A DNA stretch of 64,000 nucleotides, taken from positions 2,538,001 through 2,602,000 of the forward strand of contig NZ_CP097462.1 in the NCBI RefSeq assembly GCF_023559245.1, given 5' to 3'. A program made the position numbers and the translations under genes. Below the pieces are notes generated by a model that saw nothing but the letters and a program-made list of their open reading frames with translations, did no database searches and had not been told where the DNA came from. The DNA comes from Sphingomonas sp. KRR8. GTDB lineage: Bacteria; Pseudomonadota; Alphaproteobacteria; Sphingomonadales; Sphingomonadaceae. This document shows, piece by piece, positions 37,922-48,993 of this stretch. Numbering within the stretch: the stretch's first letter is position 1; each line of letters starts with the position of its first letter.

Positions 37922-38842
37922 CTATGCAGCCTGGCGCTGCTCAGCCCGGTTGGCGTTGCGGCGCAATGCGTCAGCAAGGAGCTGGAACTCCGCGGAGCGG
38001 GCGGAGCCGCGCCGCCAGACAAGGGCGATGGTGCGGCTCGCGTGATCCGCCGCCAGTGGCCGCACACGGACCCCGGTACCGTCGAGCAGGCCGGCCTCCA
38101 CCGCCATCCGCGGCACCAGCGTGACGCCCAGGTCATTGTCGACCATCTGCACCAGCGTGTGCAGAGAAGTGCCAAGCATCATCGCCGAAGAGCGCAGGTC
38201 GGGACGATTGCAGGCGGACAGGACGTGGTCCTTGAGGCAATGTCCGTCCTCGAGCAGCAGCAGCCGACCGGCGGCGATGTCGTCCGGCGCGATGCTCTCT
38301 CCCGTGGCCTCCCCGGCGGGCACCGCCACCATCAGCTCGTCGGTGAACAGCGCCGCCTCTTCGACGTCGCCGCAATGGTAGGGCGTCGCCAGCAGAACGC
38401 AGTCGAGCTGGCCACGGCGAAGGCCGTCGCAGGCCGCCTGGCTGGTCTCTTCGCGCAGGTAGAGCTTGAGGCCGGGGAACTCGGCGCGCAGCTTCGGCAG
38501 CAGGGTCGGCAGGAGGAAGGGGGCAATGGTCGGGATGACGCCGAGACGAAGATCGCCTGTCAGCGGGGTGCGCTCGGCCGAGGCGAGATCGGCCAGCTCT
38601 TCCGCCTCGCGCAGCACCTGGCGGGCCTTGTCCACCACGCGCAGCCCGAGCGGAGTGAACCGGATCACCCGGCGGGTGCGTTCGACCATGATCGCGCCGA
38701 GTAGGGTTTCGAGTTCGCGCAAGGCGGCGGAAAGGGTTGATTGGGTAACGAAGCAAGCGTCGGCAGCGCGGCCGAAATGGCCATGGTCGTGAAGTGCGAC
38801 CAGATATTGCAGCTGGCGCAGGGTGGGGAGGTAGTTGCTCAT
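37922..38842 (-). CDS. oxyR: Hydrogen-peroxide sensing LysR-type regulator OxyR
   Basis: The 306-residue protein has an N-terminal winged helix-turn-helix (MSNYLPTLRQLQYLVALHDHGHFGRAADACFVTQSTLSAALRELE, shortened here in meaning: residues 1-60) and a LysR effector domain. Cys 202 and Cys 211 in EDGHCLKDHVLSAC match the redox pair of Escherichia coli OxyR (199/208). The ATG at 38842 gives the family start; the longer open frame upstream runs through the divergent promoter. It faces ahpC and converges on katG, both classical OxyR targets. Confidence 0.95.
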   Translation of the reverse strand: MSNYLPTLRQLQYLVALHDHGHFGRAADACFVTQSTLSAALRELETLLGAIMVERTRRVIRFTPLGLRVVDKARQVLREAEELADLASAERTPLTGDLRLGVIPTIAPFLLPTLLPKLRAEFPGLKLYLREETSQAACDGLRRGQLDCVLLATPYHCGDVEEAALFTDELMVAVPAGEATGESIAPDDIAAGRLLLLEDGHCLKDHVLSACNRPDLRSSAMMLGTSLHTLVQMVDNDLGVTLVPRMAVEAGLLDGTGVRVRPLAADHASRTIALVWRRGSARSAEFQLLADALRRNANRAEQRQAA

Positions 38843-38916
38843 CGCTTTCCTCGATGAGTAGCAGGGTGATTGATGAATTGCACCATCTGCCACTGGCAGG
38901 GTGACGAGGAGAAGAG
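38843..38916. promoter_or_regulatory. Divergent oxyR-ahpC promoter region
   Basis: This 74-bp gap must carry both promoters. GATTGATGAATTGCACCATC around 38867-38886 is an imperfect dyad that could be an OxyR site, and GAGGAGAAGAG just before 38917 is the ribosome site of the peroxiredoxin gene. Assigning the operator is inference. Confidence 0.45.
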
Positions 38917-39459
38917 ATGCTGACGGTTGGAGATCGCCTGCCACCATTGGTGGTGCCGGTGCAGCGTGGGGTCGCAGCGGCGCCCGCGGAGAAGACCATC
39001 GACCTGGGCGAGACACGAGGGCAGTGGCGGGTGCTATTCTACTGGCCGCGCGACTTCACCTTTGTTTGCCCGACCGAGATCGTGGCCTTCGGCGCCCTGA
39101 AGGGTCCCTTCGCCGCGCACGATGCGATGTTGATTGGAGCATCGACCGATACCGCCGAGCAGCATTTCGCCTGGCGTCGTTCCGACGAGCAACTGGCGGC
39201 GGCGGATTTCCCGTGGATTGCCGATCATGAGCGGGTGCTGGCGCGGGCGCTCGGAATCCTCGACGCCAGTGAGCAGGTCGCGCTGAGAGCGACCTTCATC
39301 GTCGACCCTGCCGGCGTGATCCAGCATGTGTCGGTGAACAGCCTGAACGTCGGCCGCAACCCGCACGAGACGCTGCGCGTGCTGGCCGCTATCCAGACGG
39401 GTGAGCCGTGCGGGGCGAATTGGCTGGAGGGCGAGCCGACCCTGCCCCGCCCGGCCTAG
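38917..39459 (+). CDS. ahpC: AhpC-type 2-Cys peroxiredoxin
   Basis: The 180-residue protein has the peroxidatic Cys 51 in DFTFVCPTEIVAF and a resolving Cys 165 in GEPCGANW, as in typical AhpC/Prx1 enzymes. It reduces H2O2 and organic peroxides. Its partner reductase (AhpD or AhpF) is not in the window. It is divergent from oxyR by 74 bp. Its last codon overlaps the stop of the convergent TetR gene. The name ahpC follows the C-terminal resolving Cys; the family is broad. Confidence 0.9.
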   Translation: MLTVGDRLPPLVVPVQRGVAAAPAEKTIDLGETRGQWRVLFYWPRDFTFVCPTEIVAFGALKGPFAAHDAMLIGASTDTAEQHFAWRRSDEQLAAADFPWIADHERVLARALGILDASEQVALRATFIVDPAGVIQHVSVNSLNVGRNPHETLRVLAAIQTGEPCGANWLEGEPTLPRPA

Positions 39460-40049
39460 GGGCGAAGCGCCTCGCCGGCGAGTGCTTCGATCTGGCGAAT
39501 GGCGACATCGCGGACCTTTTCGCGATCCAACCCGCAGGCGCGTGCAATCTCCTCGCCGGCCAGGCTGTCGCCGATGGCAAGGAGCGTCAGGCCCAGCGTC
39601 ATCTGGTCGACCGGGCGCGGGTCGCCCGCCGCCCGCATGGTGCGGATGATCCGCTCGATGGTGGCAATGACCGGCTGAAGTGCCTGGCGCTGGCGGGTGA
39701 GCGCGATCCAGCCGATGAGCTCGCCCGCGCCTTCGCGGCGGAAGGCGTCGAACATGGCGTCGATGACGTCACGCTCGCTCGCCTCGCCGCGGCGGCGCTG
39801 CTCGATGGCGCCCTCGATCGAGGCTGAGACGGTGTGGGCGATATCCTCGGCCATGGCCTGCTGGAGGCCCGCAGCCGAGCCGAAGTGGTGGAGCAGGTTG
39901 GCGTGGGTTCGGCCGACGATCATCGCCACGCGCTGCAGGGTCACCGCCGCCGCGCCATCCCGGATCAGCAGGGTGCGCGCGGCTTCCAGTGCGGCGGCGC
40001 GGCTTTCCTCCGGCGAAACTCTTTTACGGGCGAGGGGTTTTATTGACAT
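39456..40049 (-). CDS. TetR family transcriptional regulator
   Basis: The 197-residue protein has an N-terminal helix-turn-helix (LEAARTLLIRDGAAAVTLQRVAMIVGRTHANLLHHFGSAAGLQQAM) and an alpha-helical ligand domain. The ATG at 40049 is chosen; longer versions of the frame run into the divergent hydrolase gene. It is divergent from the metal-dependent hydrolase at 40098 across 48 bp, the usual layout when a TetR protein represses its neighbour. Confidence 0.9.
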   Translation of the reverse strand: MSIKPLARKRVSPEESRAAALEAARTLLIRDGAAAVTLQRVAMIVGRTHANLLHHFGSAAGLQQAMAEDIAHTVSASIEGAIEQRRRGEASERDVIDAMFDAFRREGAGELIGWIALTRQRQALQPVIATIERIIRTMRAAGDPRPVDQMTLGLTLLAIGDSLAGEEIARACGLDREKVRDVAIRQIEALAGEALRP

Positions 40050-40097
40050 ATTTGTAAGCAATGCGCAGATAAGACCGGACAGGCTTGGAGTAGGCTC

Positions 40098-40985
40098 ATG
40101 ACCGTTGCAACCCTGAACCGAACGACGCCGACGCCGCCGGACTTGACCATCACGCCCCGCGACCTGCGGTTCGGGCGAGAGGAACGGACAGCGCGCTGGT
40201 GGCTGAACGGCGATCCCTATGAGACCGCCATCTATAACGCCCTGTCGGCGACCTTCCCGCTGGGCGAGGCCAATTTCATCGAAACGGTGCGGGCATTTCG
40301 TGACCATGCCGACGAACGGCTGGCGGGCGAGATCAAGGCCTTCACCACGCAGGAAGTGATTCACAGCCGCGAGCATGTGGCCTTCAACAAGCGTGCGACG
40401 GATGCCGGCTTCGACCTCCGGCCGCTCGAGCAGGCCGTCGAGGACAGCCTGGTCGAGCTACGGGCCAAGCCGCCGATCGTCGGGCTCATGTCGACCATGT
40501 GCCTGGAGCATTTCACTGCCATCATCGCCCATGAATTGCTGGCGACGCCGCGCCACCTGGCCGGCGCGGACCAGGCCACCTCTGACATGTGGCGGTGGCA
40601 TGCGGTGGAGGAGATCGAGCACAAGGGTGTGGCTTACGACACCTGGCTGGCCGTGACCGCGAAGATGCCGCGGTTTAAGCGCTGGAAGCTCAAGTCCATG
40701 ATGATGCTGCTGGTCACGAAGAATTTCGTGAAGCACCGAACGGAAGGCGCACTGGAGCTGTTGCGCCAGGACGGCCTGACCGGCCGCAAGGTGTGGTGGA
40801 CGCTGCAGTGGAAGATGTGGGGTTCGCCCGGCGTCTTCCGGAAGGTGGCCGGGGGCTGGTTCAAGTTCTTCCTGCCAGGGTTCCACCCGTGGAACGAGGA
40901 TGACCGTGCGCTGATCAAGGGATGGGAGCAGACCTATCCCTACCTGCAGGTGCCGCCCAAGAAGCGCGTTCGCGGCGCTCTCTAA
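40098..40985 (+). CDS. Metal-dependent hydrolase (PF10118 family)
   Basis: The 295-residue protein matches the predicted metal-dependent hydrolase family. Acidic and histidine residues cluster in AEIKAFTTQEVIHSREHVAFN (given as VIHSREH), CLEHFTAIIAHELL and WRWHAVEEIEHKGVAYD, which look like the di-iron ExxH ligands of ferritin-like proteins. The C-terminal part is basic and hydrophobic (KMWGSPGVFRKVAGGWFKFFLPGFHPWNEDD), suggesting membrane contact. The substrate is unknown. It is divergent from the TetR gene that probably controls it. Confidence 0.85.
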   Translation: MTVATLNRTTPTPPDLTITPRDLRFGREERTARWWLNGDPYETAIYNALSATFPLGEANFIETVRAFRDHADERLAGEIKAFTTQEVIHSREHVAFNKRATDAGFDLRPLEQAVEDSLVELRAKPPIVGLMSTMCLEHFTAIIAHELLATPRHLAGADQATSDMWRWHAVEEIEHKGVAYDTWLAVTAKMPRFKRWKLKSMMMLLVTKNFVKHRTEGALELLRQDGLTGRKVWWTLQWKMWGSPGVFRKVAGGWFKFFLPGFHPWNEDDRALIKGWEQTYPYLQVPPKKRVRGAL

Positions 40986-41090
40986 CTCAACGTCGCGGAC
41001 CTGATGGACGGCGGTGGAGCCCGTTCACGGATCCGCTCTCATTGATCAGCAATCAGTACGCACACCCCGGCGCACGGCCGGGGTGGCGAA

Positions 41091-41642
41091 CTATGCCGCA
41101 AGCTTCTCCGCCCGTTGCGCCAAGCCGAGCGCGAGCTGCCGGGCCGGTGCCTCCGCGGCGCGGCCGCAGCTGTAGCGCGGCCCGACGAGGCCGGTGGGGG
41201 TGAAGCCAAGCTTTTCGAGAACCCGGCCGCTCGCCGGGTTGTCGAGAAAGTGGAAGGCGGCCAGGCGCGGCAGGCCCAGCGTGCGCGCGATCGCGATCAG
41301 CTGGGTCGCTGCCTCGGTTGCATAGCCGTTGTTCCAGTGCGGGCGGGCGATCCAATAGCCAAGCTCGACAGACCCGGTCGGGCGCCGGACAAGACCGCAA
41401 GCGCCGACCAGTTCCGGGTCAGCGCTGGTGCGGGCGAATGCCAGGAAGCTCGGCAGGCACGGGTCCTTGGGCGCACCCAGGAAAGCTTCGGCCTCCTTCA
41501 GGCCATAGGGCCAGGGCACGACCGACAGGTTGCGGACGATCTGCTCGTCGGCGATCGCCTGGGCGAGCGCCGGAGCGTCTTCGGCCCAGCCGGGTCTCAG
41601 CAGCAGTCTTTCGGTTCTCGCGAACACTGGTCTTCCCTCCAC
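41091..41642 (-). CDS. GNAT family N-acetyltransferase (RimJ/RimL-like)
   Basis: The 183-residue protein has TERLLLRPGWAEDAPALAQAIADEQIVRNL at the start, the acetyl-CoA region ELGYWIARPHWNNGYATEAATQLIAIA, and ASGRVLEKLGFTPTGL. These are the features of the RimJ/RimL-like GNAT subgroup that acetylates protein N-termini or small amines. The start is a GTG at 41642; a second GTG 15 bp inside is equally possible. A 15-bp hairpin separates it from the rpmA gene upstream. Confidence 0.88.
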   Translation of the reverse strand: MEGRPVFARTERLLLRPGWAEDAPALAQAIADEQIVRNLSVVPWPYGLKEAEAFLGAPKDPCLPSFLAFARTSADPELVGACGLVRRPTGSVELGYWIARPHWNNGYATEAATQLIAIARTLGLPRLAAFHFLDNPASGRVLEKLGFTPTGLVGPRYSCGRAAEAPARQLALGLAQRAEKLAA

Positions 41643-41679
41643 TCGACGAGCCCAATGGACGGGCTCGGTGACAGTTTCG

Positions 41680-41727
41680 GGAGAAGAAAAAGAAAGGGAG
41701 AAGAGGGGCCTTCCCTCTTCTCCCTTT
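41680..41727 (-). terminator. Terminator of the rplU-rpmA operon
   Basis: A perfect 15-bp stem (AAAGGGAGAAGAGGG at 41693-41707 and CCCTCTTCTCCCTTT at 41713-41727) with a 5-nt loop is followed leftward by a T-rich tail (TTTCTTTTTCTTC). It lies 69 bp after the rpmA stop. Confidence 0.88.
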
Positions 41728-41795
41728 CCTCAATCCGGTGTGCGGATGTTGGTCTGGGCCGGCCCCTCTGGGGACGGCCTGTCAGTGACCAACCC

Positions 41796-42074
41796 CTATT
41801 CCGCGGCGTCCATCGTCGGCATAATCGCCGACACGTGGACGTACTTTCGGCCAAGCAGGCCGTCGCGAAACTCGACTTGTCCGCTGGTCAGCGCGAACAG
41901 GGTATGGTCCTTGCCCAGGCCAACATTGTTGCCCGGATACCACTTGGTGCCGCGCTGACGCACGATGATGTTGCCGGCGAGCACCTGCTCACCGCCGAAC
42001 TTCTTCACGCCGAGGCGCTTGCTCTGTGAGTCGCGGCCGTTCCGTGACGAGCCGCCAGCCTTTTTATGTGCCAT
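41796..42074 (-). CDS. rpmA: 50S ribosomal protein L27
   Basis: The 92-residue protein begins [28 protein letters not shown], the universal L27 signature near the peptidyl transferase centre. Length and [25 protein letters not shown] are typical. It follows rplU by 6 bp, the conserved order in bacteria. Confidence 0.98.
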   Translation of the reverse strand: MAHKKAGGSSRNGRDSQSKRLGVKKFGGEQVLAGNIIVRQRGTKWYPGNNVGLGKDHTLFALTSGQVEFRDGLLGRKYVHVSAIMPTMDAAE

Positions 42075-42080
42075 GACGAA

Positions 42081-42647
42081 TTACTTCTCTTCGGTCGGGT
42101 TGGCCGCAGGGGCCTTCTTGGATTTCTTAGCAGGTGCAGCATCCTGAGTCGACACTTCATGCGTCGCCTCGGTGCCCGCGTCGGCCGGAGCGACGCCCTC
42201 GTTGCTCACTGCATCTTCGGGCGCCGGGTTGCTGGCGGCCTTGGACTTGCGCGGCGCCTTGGCCGGAGTGGCTTCCCCGGCACCAGTGGCTGGAGCGGCA
42301 GCGGTCGGAGCAGCCGCGGCCTTCTTCGGCGCGCTCTTCTCAGCCTTCTGGTCGCCCACCGCGGTGATGCGCAGGATGGTGTGCTGCTGACGATGGCCCT
42401 TCTTGCGGCGATAATTGTGACGGCGGCGCTTCTTGAAGACGACGACCTTCTCACCCTTGGCCTGGGCCACGATCTCGGCGGCGACGGTCAGGCCATCGAC
42501 GCTCTTGAGGTCAGAGCCGTCACCGGCGAGCAGCACATCGGAGAGGGTGATGCTGTCACCGGCATTGCCGTCCAGCTTCTCGACGACGATCTTGTCTCCG
42601 GGGGCGACGCGATATTGCTTGCCGCCCGTGCGCACGATTGCGAACAT
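42081..42647 (-). CDS. rplU: 50S ribosomal protein L21 with a long disordered C-terminal extension
   Basis: The first ~100 residues are a standard L21: [20 protein letters not shown] at the start and [25 protein letters not shown]. About 88 extra residues follow, made almost only of Ala, Pro, Lys, Glu, Ser and Thr ([20 protein letters not shown] and onward), which are probably disordered. Extended L21 proteins are known in alphaproteobacteria. The start is fixed by the conserved N-terminus. It is the first gene of rplU-rpmA. Confidence 0.97.
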   Translation of the reverse strand: MFAIVRTGGKQYRVAPGDKIVVEKLDGNAGDSITLSDVLLAGDGSDLKSVDGLTVAAEIVAQAKGEKVVVFKKRRRHNYRRKKGHRQQHTILRITAVGDQKAEKSAPKKAAAAPTAAAPATGAGEATPAKAPRKSKAASNPAPEDAVSNEGVAPADAGTEATHEVSTQDAAPAKKSKKAPAANPTEEK

Positions 42648-42734
42648 TGGCTCTTCTCTTTTCTGTCTCGAATCTCGCTTCCGCGCGCCGTGAAGCCCAA
42701 GGGAAACCCCTCGCGCGGAAAGCGTGCCGCCTAA

Positions 42735-42772
42735 GGGAGGGCCGGGCGGGTGTCAACCGCGCCGGCCCTCCC
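42735..42772 (-). terminator. GC-rich hairpin after the TonB receptor gene
   Basis: Arms GGGAGGGCCGG (42735-42745) and CCGGCCCTCCC (42762-42772) form an 11-bp stem, with an inner GCGG/CCGC pair in the loop. It lies 10 bp after the TonB receptor stop on the minus strand. It lacks a T-run, so its role as terminator is likely but not certain. Confidence 0.6.
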
Positions 42773-42782
42773 GAACGACGCT

Positions 42783-45590
<2,808 letters not shown>

Positions 45591-45732
45591 TGGTAATCCC
45601 CCGAGCTCTGGCGGAGCTTCGGAAGTAACGAATGCCGAATTCGCTGCGATGACAAGCCTTTGGGTGACTAGCGACGCGCTAATGGCCGGTCATGTTGCTG
45701 CGCTGCAACAATGGCGTCACACTGCAGGGAGT

Positions 45733-46110
45733 CTAGTGGCGGTGCTCCGGCTTGAGCCGGTAGCGGCCCGGCTCGAAGCCGTCGAACAGACCGTCGATGG
45801 CGGGATGATCGATCGGCTCATCCTCGTCGTCCGGGATGAGGTTCTGCTGGCTGACGTAGGCGACGTAACTGCTTTCCGCATTTTCGGCGAGCAGATGATA
45901 GAAGGGCTGGTTCTTGGGCGGCCTGATCTCGGCCGGGATGGCCTCATACCATTCCTCGCTGTTGGCGAAGACGGGATCGACGTCGAAGATCACGCCACGG
46001 AAGTCGAGCAGGCGATGCCGCACCACCTCGCCAATGCCGAAGCGGGCGCGAGCCACCGCCGGGGCTGAAGGATCGACAGTCATGACCAGGGAACGTTCGA
46101 CGGGCGTCAT
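45733..46110 (-). CDS. hspQ: Heat shock protein HspQ (hemimethylated DNA-binding YccV-like)
   Basis: The 125-residue protein has ARFGIGEVVRHRLLDFRGVIFDVDPVFANSEEWYEAIP and PFYHLLAENAESSYVAYVSQQNL, the YccV/HspQ core. HspQ in enterobacteria is a Lon specificity factor and heat-shock protein. An internal ATG gives MTVDPSAPAV, 9 residues later, as an alternative start. It lies between the TonB receptor and an SDR gene on the same strand. Confidence 0.93.
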   Translation of the reverse strand: MTPVERSLVMTVDPSAPAVARARFGIGEVVRHRLLDFRGVIFDVDPVFANSEEWYEAIPAEIRPPKNQPFYHLLAENAESSYVAYVSQQNLIPDDEDEPIDHPAIDGLFDGFEPGRYRLKPEHRH

Positions 46111-46147
46111 GGCTGCAATCTAGTGGAGGAAGCGCGCAGCACAAGCG

Positions 46148-46816
46148 CTAGAAGGGAATGGGCGCGCCGGCCCAGTCGAAGCAGTGGCCGCTGTCCTCCG
46201 GTTTCAGCGCGTCAAGGACAGCGACGAGCCGCTCGGCGGACTCACGCGGGGTGAACAGGCGTTCGGGGCTGACGCCGCGCTGGAAAGGACGGCTCATGTC
46301 CGTGTCCACTGTGCCTGGGTGGAGGGTGACGCAGACGGCCTGCGGTCGGGTGCGGGCAAGCTCAATGGCGGCGGTGCGGATGAGCTGGTTCAGCGCGGCC
46401 TTCGACGCGCGATAGCCGTACCAGCCGCCTAGCCGATTGTCCGAGATGCTTCCGACCCGCGCCGAAAGAGCGGCGAAGCGGCCGTCGTCGCGGAGCAGGG
46501 GCAGGAAGAAGCGGGCGCACAGGGCCGGGCCGATGGCGTTGACGGCGAAGCTGTGGGCCAGCCGCTCGGCGTCGAGTTCGCGCAAGGAGCGTTCGGGAGC
46601 GACGCCATCACCGTGCAGCAAGCCGGTCGCGACAATGATTCGCGTAAATGGTGCTTCCGCGCGCAGTCGCGCCGCCGAGTCGGCAATGCTGGCCTGATCG
46701 GAGAGATCGATCTCGCCGGCTGCGCGTGACAGGGTCTTAACCGGCCCCTTGGTGCGCAACACGGAGGCGAGGCCGGCGCCGATGCCGCCGGAAGCGCCGA
46801 TGATGAGTGAGGACAT
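46148..46816 (-). CDS. Short-chain dehydrogenase/reductase
   Basis: The 222-residue protein has the SDR glycine motif LIIGASGGIGAGLAS, the catalytic Tyr and Lys in WYGYRASKAALNQL (YxxxK) and LHPGTVDTDMSRPF. It resembles the C-factor/YgfF-like short SDRs. The cofactor should be NADPH or NADH; the substrate is unknown. It is the last core gene before tRNA-Ser and the island. Confidence 0.92.
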   Translation of the reverse strand: MSSLIIGASGGIGAGLASVLRTKGPVKTLSRAAGEIDLSDQASIADSAARLRAEAPFTRIIVATGLLHGDGVAPERSLRELDAERLAHSFAVNAIGPALCARFFLPLLRDDGRFAALSARVGSISDNRLGGWYGYRASKAALNQLIRTAAIELARTRPQAVCVTLHPGTVDTDMSRPFQRGVSPERLFTPRESAERLVAVLDALKPEDSGHCFDWAGAPIPF

Positions 46817-46935
46817 GGAGTGAAGGTGAAAGAAGGGCAGCCTGTTTCCTAGCTGGCCTGCGGGCTAGGCAAGGGCGCAAGCTGTTGCTAGAGGCCCGCC
46901 CGCGACCCACTGGGCAGCGCTTTCTTTTGATCTGC

Positions 46936-47025
<90 letters not shown>

Positions 47026-47327
47026 CTTACCCGATGTAGGTCGGTCCATCTATGGCCACTCGCCTCTGTTCGTCAGGGGCTCAGGCGCAAATGCTTGGTC
47101 AAACCTCACAATCCGTGATCGTTTGTGGTCATCGACTGAGGGGCATCGTTGGGGGGACTGACGCCCATTTTTGGGGGCATCGCAGCTTTCCGAGCGGCAG
47201 CAGTGATTCAGAGATTGAACGGGCCAATCTGGGGCAAGAGCGACCTCCTCTAAGCATACATGTGCAACTGTGACCGACGGATGTCCTGAAGTTCTCTCCT
47301 GTGACTAAGTGAAAAGTTGCAGGGGGG
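47026..47327. other. Non-coding region between tRNA-Ser and integrase (probable attL)
   Basis: The direct repeat GGGGCATCG occurs at 47140-47148 and again within GGGGGCATCG at 47173-47182, which may be arm-type sites bound by the integrase N-terminal domain. The stretch ACGCCCATTTTTGGGGGC links them. The integrase promoter should lie here. I found no gene. Confidence 0.6.
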
Positions 47328-48629
47328 ATGAAATTGCTTAACGATGCTCAGTGCAAAGGCGCCAAGCCGAAGTCGAAACCACAGAAGCTGTTCGATAGTG
47401 GCGGCCTCTTCCTGTTTGTCTCGCCGACAGGCCACAAGTCCTGGCGCCTGAAGTACAGGTTCGCGGGCAAGGAACGCCAGCGGCTGTACGGCGCCTATCC
47501 CCTGATCGGACTTAAGGAAGCCCGAGCGCTCCGGGATGAGGACAAGCGCCTACTTGCCGATGGCATCGATCCGGGCGTAGAAGCGGCCGCCCGTGCCCTC
47601 AGGGCAAGCGTCGCCGCTTCCGACACTTTCGAGACGCTGGCGCGTGACTGGTTCAAGGATCAGAAGCCGCGTTGGACCAGCGTTCACGCCGATGACGTTC
47701 TGCATAGCCTTGAACGGGACGTTTTTCCCGACCTTGGCCCCTTGTCAGTGGGGATCATCAACTCGCCGATCGTGCTCGCAATCTTAAAGAAGGTGCAGGG
47801 CAGAGGAGCTGTCGAGACGGCTCATCGGCTCCGTCAGCGGATCTCGGCCATCTTCGTCTACGGTATCGCGGCCGGCCGTTCGATGAACGACCCGGCGGCG
47901 ACCCTCAACAAAGCACTGCAAGCGAAGCCAGCCGGAAAGCGTTGGCCAGCTGTAAAGAAGATCGAGGACGCAAGAAAGGTGCTTCAGGCGTCCGACGAAG
48001 CCGAAGTCACGCCAACGATCAAGCTTGCATCTCGTTACCTCAGCATCACAGCGCAGAGACCAGGCATGATCCGGTGGATGCGTTGGGAGGAACTGCACCA
48101 CATCGACTTTGAGGGCGTCGATGAATGTCCCGAGGCCATCTGGTGGGTACCAGCTGCGAAGATGAAGCAGGAGCTGTCGTTGCAGGCCAGTGACGAGTTC
48201 GACCACCCGGTGCCGCTCGTAAGTGAAGCTGTCGACGTTCTCAGGGCGAGCTACGCACTGAACAGCGGGAGCGACTACGTTTTTCCGGGAGCTAGGTCGA
48301 CCAAGGACCCGATGAGCGAGAACGCGCTTAGCTACCTCTACCTCCGAGAAGGTTTCCGCGGCCGCCATGTTCCTCACGGTTGGCGGAGCACCTTCTCAAC
48401 GATTATGAATGAGTGGGCGCTAAGCAACGGTCGAGATAAAGATCGCATGGTCATTGACCTCATGCTTGCGCATCTTCCGGTCGGTATCTCGGCCAGTGAG
48501 CTCAAGTACAATCGTGCTGGCTTCATTGAGCGGAGGCGCGAGCTGTCAAAGATTTGGGCCGGTAAGTTGTTGGTGAATGCACCCCCGGCGGCGAGGCTCT
48601 TAGAGGGTCGGCGAAGGCGGAAAGTGTGA
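47328..48629 (+). CDS. int: Tyrosine-type site-specific integrase (P4 family, Arm-DNA-binding DUF4102)
   Basis: The 433-residue protein has the DUF4102 arm-binding start (KLLNDAQCKGAKPKSKPQKLFDSGGLFLFVSPTGHKSWRLKYR region, residues 3-43). The catalytic residues are in place: Arg 244 (TAQRPGM), Lys 278 (PAAKMKQE), His 350 and Arg 353 (HGWRSTF), His 382 (LMLAHLP) and the nucleophile Tyr 394 (LKYNRAG). The loop before Tyr (LPVGISASELKYNR) differs from the usual AHxxxNxVxxAYxR. It integrates the element at the adjacent tRNA-Ser. Confidence 0.95.
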   Translation: MKLLNDAQCKGAKPKSKPQKLFDSGGLFLFVSPTGHKSWRLKYRFAGKERQRLYGAYPLIGLKEARALRDEDKRLLADGIDPGVEAAARALRASVAASDTFETLARDWFKDQKPRWTSVHADDVLHSLERDVFPDLGPLSVGIINSPIVLAILKKVQGRGAVETAHRLRQRISAIFVYGIAAGRSMNDPAATLNKALQAKPAGKRWPAVKKIEDARKVLQASDEAEVTPTIKLASRYLSITAQRPGMIRWMRWEELHHIDFEGVDECPEAIWWVPAAKMKQELSLQASDEFDHPVPLVSEAVDVLRASYALNSGSDYVFPGARSTKDPMSENALSYLYLREGFRGRHVPHGWRSTFSTIMNEWALSNGRDKDRMVIDLMLAHLPVGISASELKYNRAGFIERRRELSKIWAGKLLVNAPPAARLLEGRRRRKV

Positions 48630-48663
48630 CGGGCACATCAACGAGTTAGTGCGCACGAGGCAC

Positions 48664-48702
48664 AAAAAAGAACGCCACCAACTGTCGAGTTGGTGGCGTT
48701 CT
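48664..48702 (-). terminator. Terminator between integrase and AlpA-like operon
   Basis: A perfect 15-bp stem (AGAACGCCACCAACT at 48669-48683; AGTTGGTGGCGTTCT at 48688-48702) has a GTCG loop and five to six T residues on the leftward side. It ends the leftward operon that finishes at 48714 and separates it from the convergent integrase. Confidence 0.93.
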
Positions 48703-48713
48703 AATGCAGAGCC

Positions 48714-48908
48714 TTACCAGATGCGGGTGTGCGGGCGGTTCATGAACCAGGCCAAGACCTCGTCCATGATCCACATCGGCCGCGAGGGGCTGATGTAGCG
48801 AGGTTTCGGGAAATCCTCCCGCTTGGCGTAACGCCTTGCCGTCGACGGGCTGACATTGGCGATCCCAGCCACGGTCTTGATCGTGATGAACTTTGGAACA
48901 GATGCCAT
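48714..48908 (-). CDS. AlpA-like helix-turn-helix regulator / excisionase
   Basis: The 64-residue protein MASVPKFITIKTVAGIANVSPSTARRYAKREDFPKPRYISPSRPMW... has the MerR/AlpA-type pattern: an ordered first helix (IKTVAGIANVSPSTARRYAKR) with a beta-wing (FPKPRYISPSRPMWIMDEVLAWF). Such proteins control integrase expression or act as excisionases in P4-like islands. The GGGGGAGG site at 48918 supports the ATG at 48908. It is the last gene of the leftward mobilisation-linked operon. Confidence 0.85.
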   Translation of the reverse strand: MASVPKFITIKTVAGIANVSPSTARRYAKREDFPKPRYISPSRPMWIMDEVLAWFMNRPHTRIW

Positions 48909-48993
48909 TCTTTCCTCCCCCTTGTGGTGATGAATGGCAAGTAAGAGTTTGGAGGACTTCATTCGACGCAGCGGGATTAACTTCTTGCGCGGC

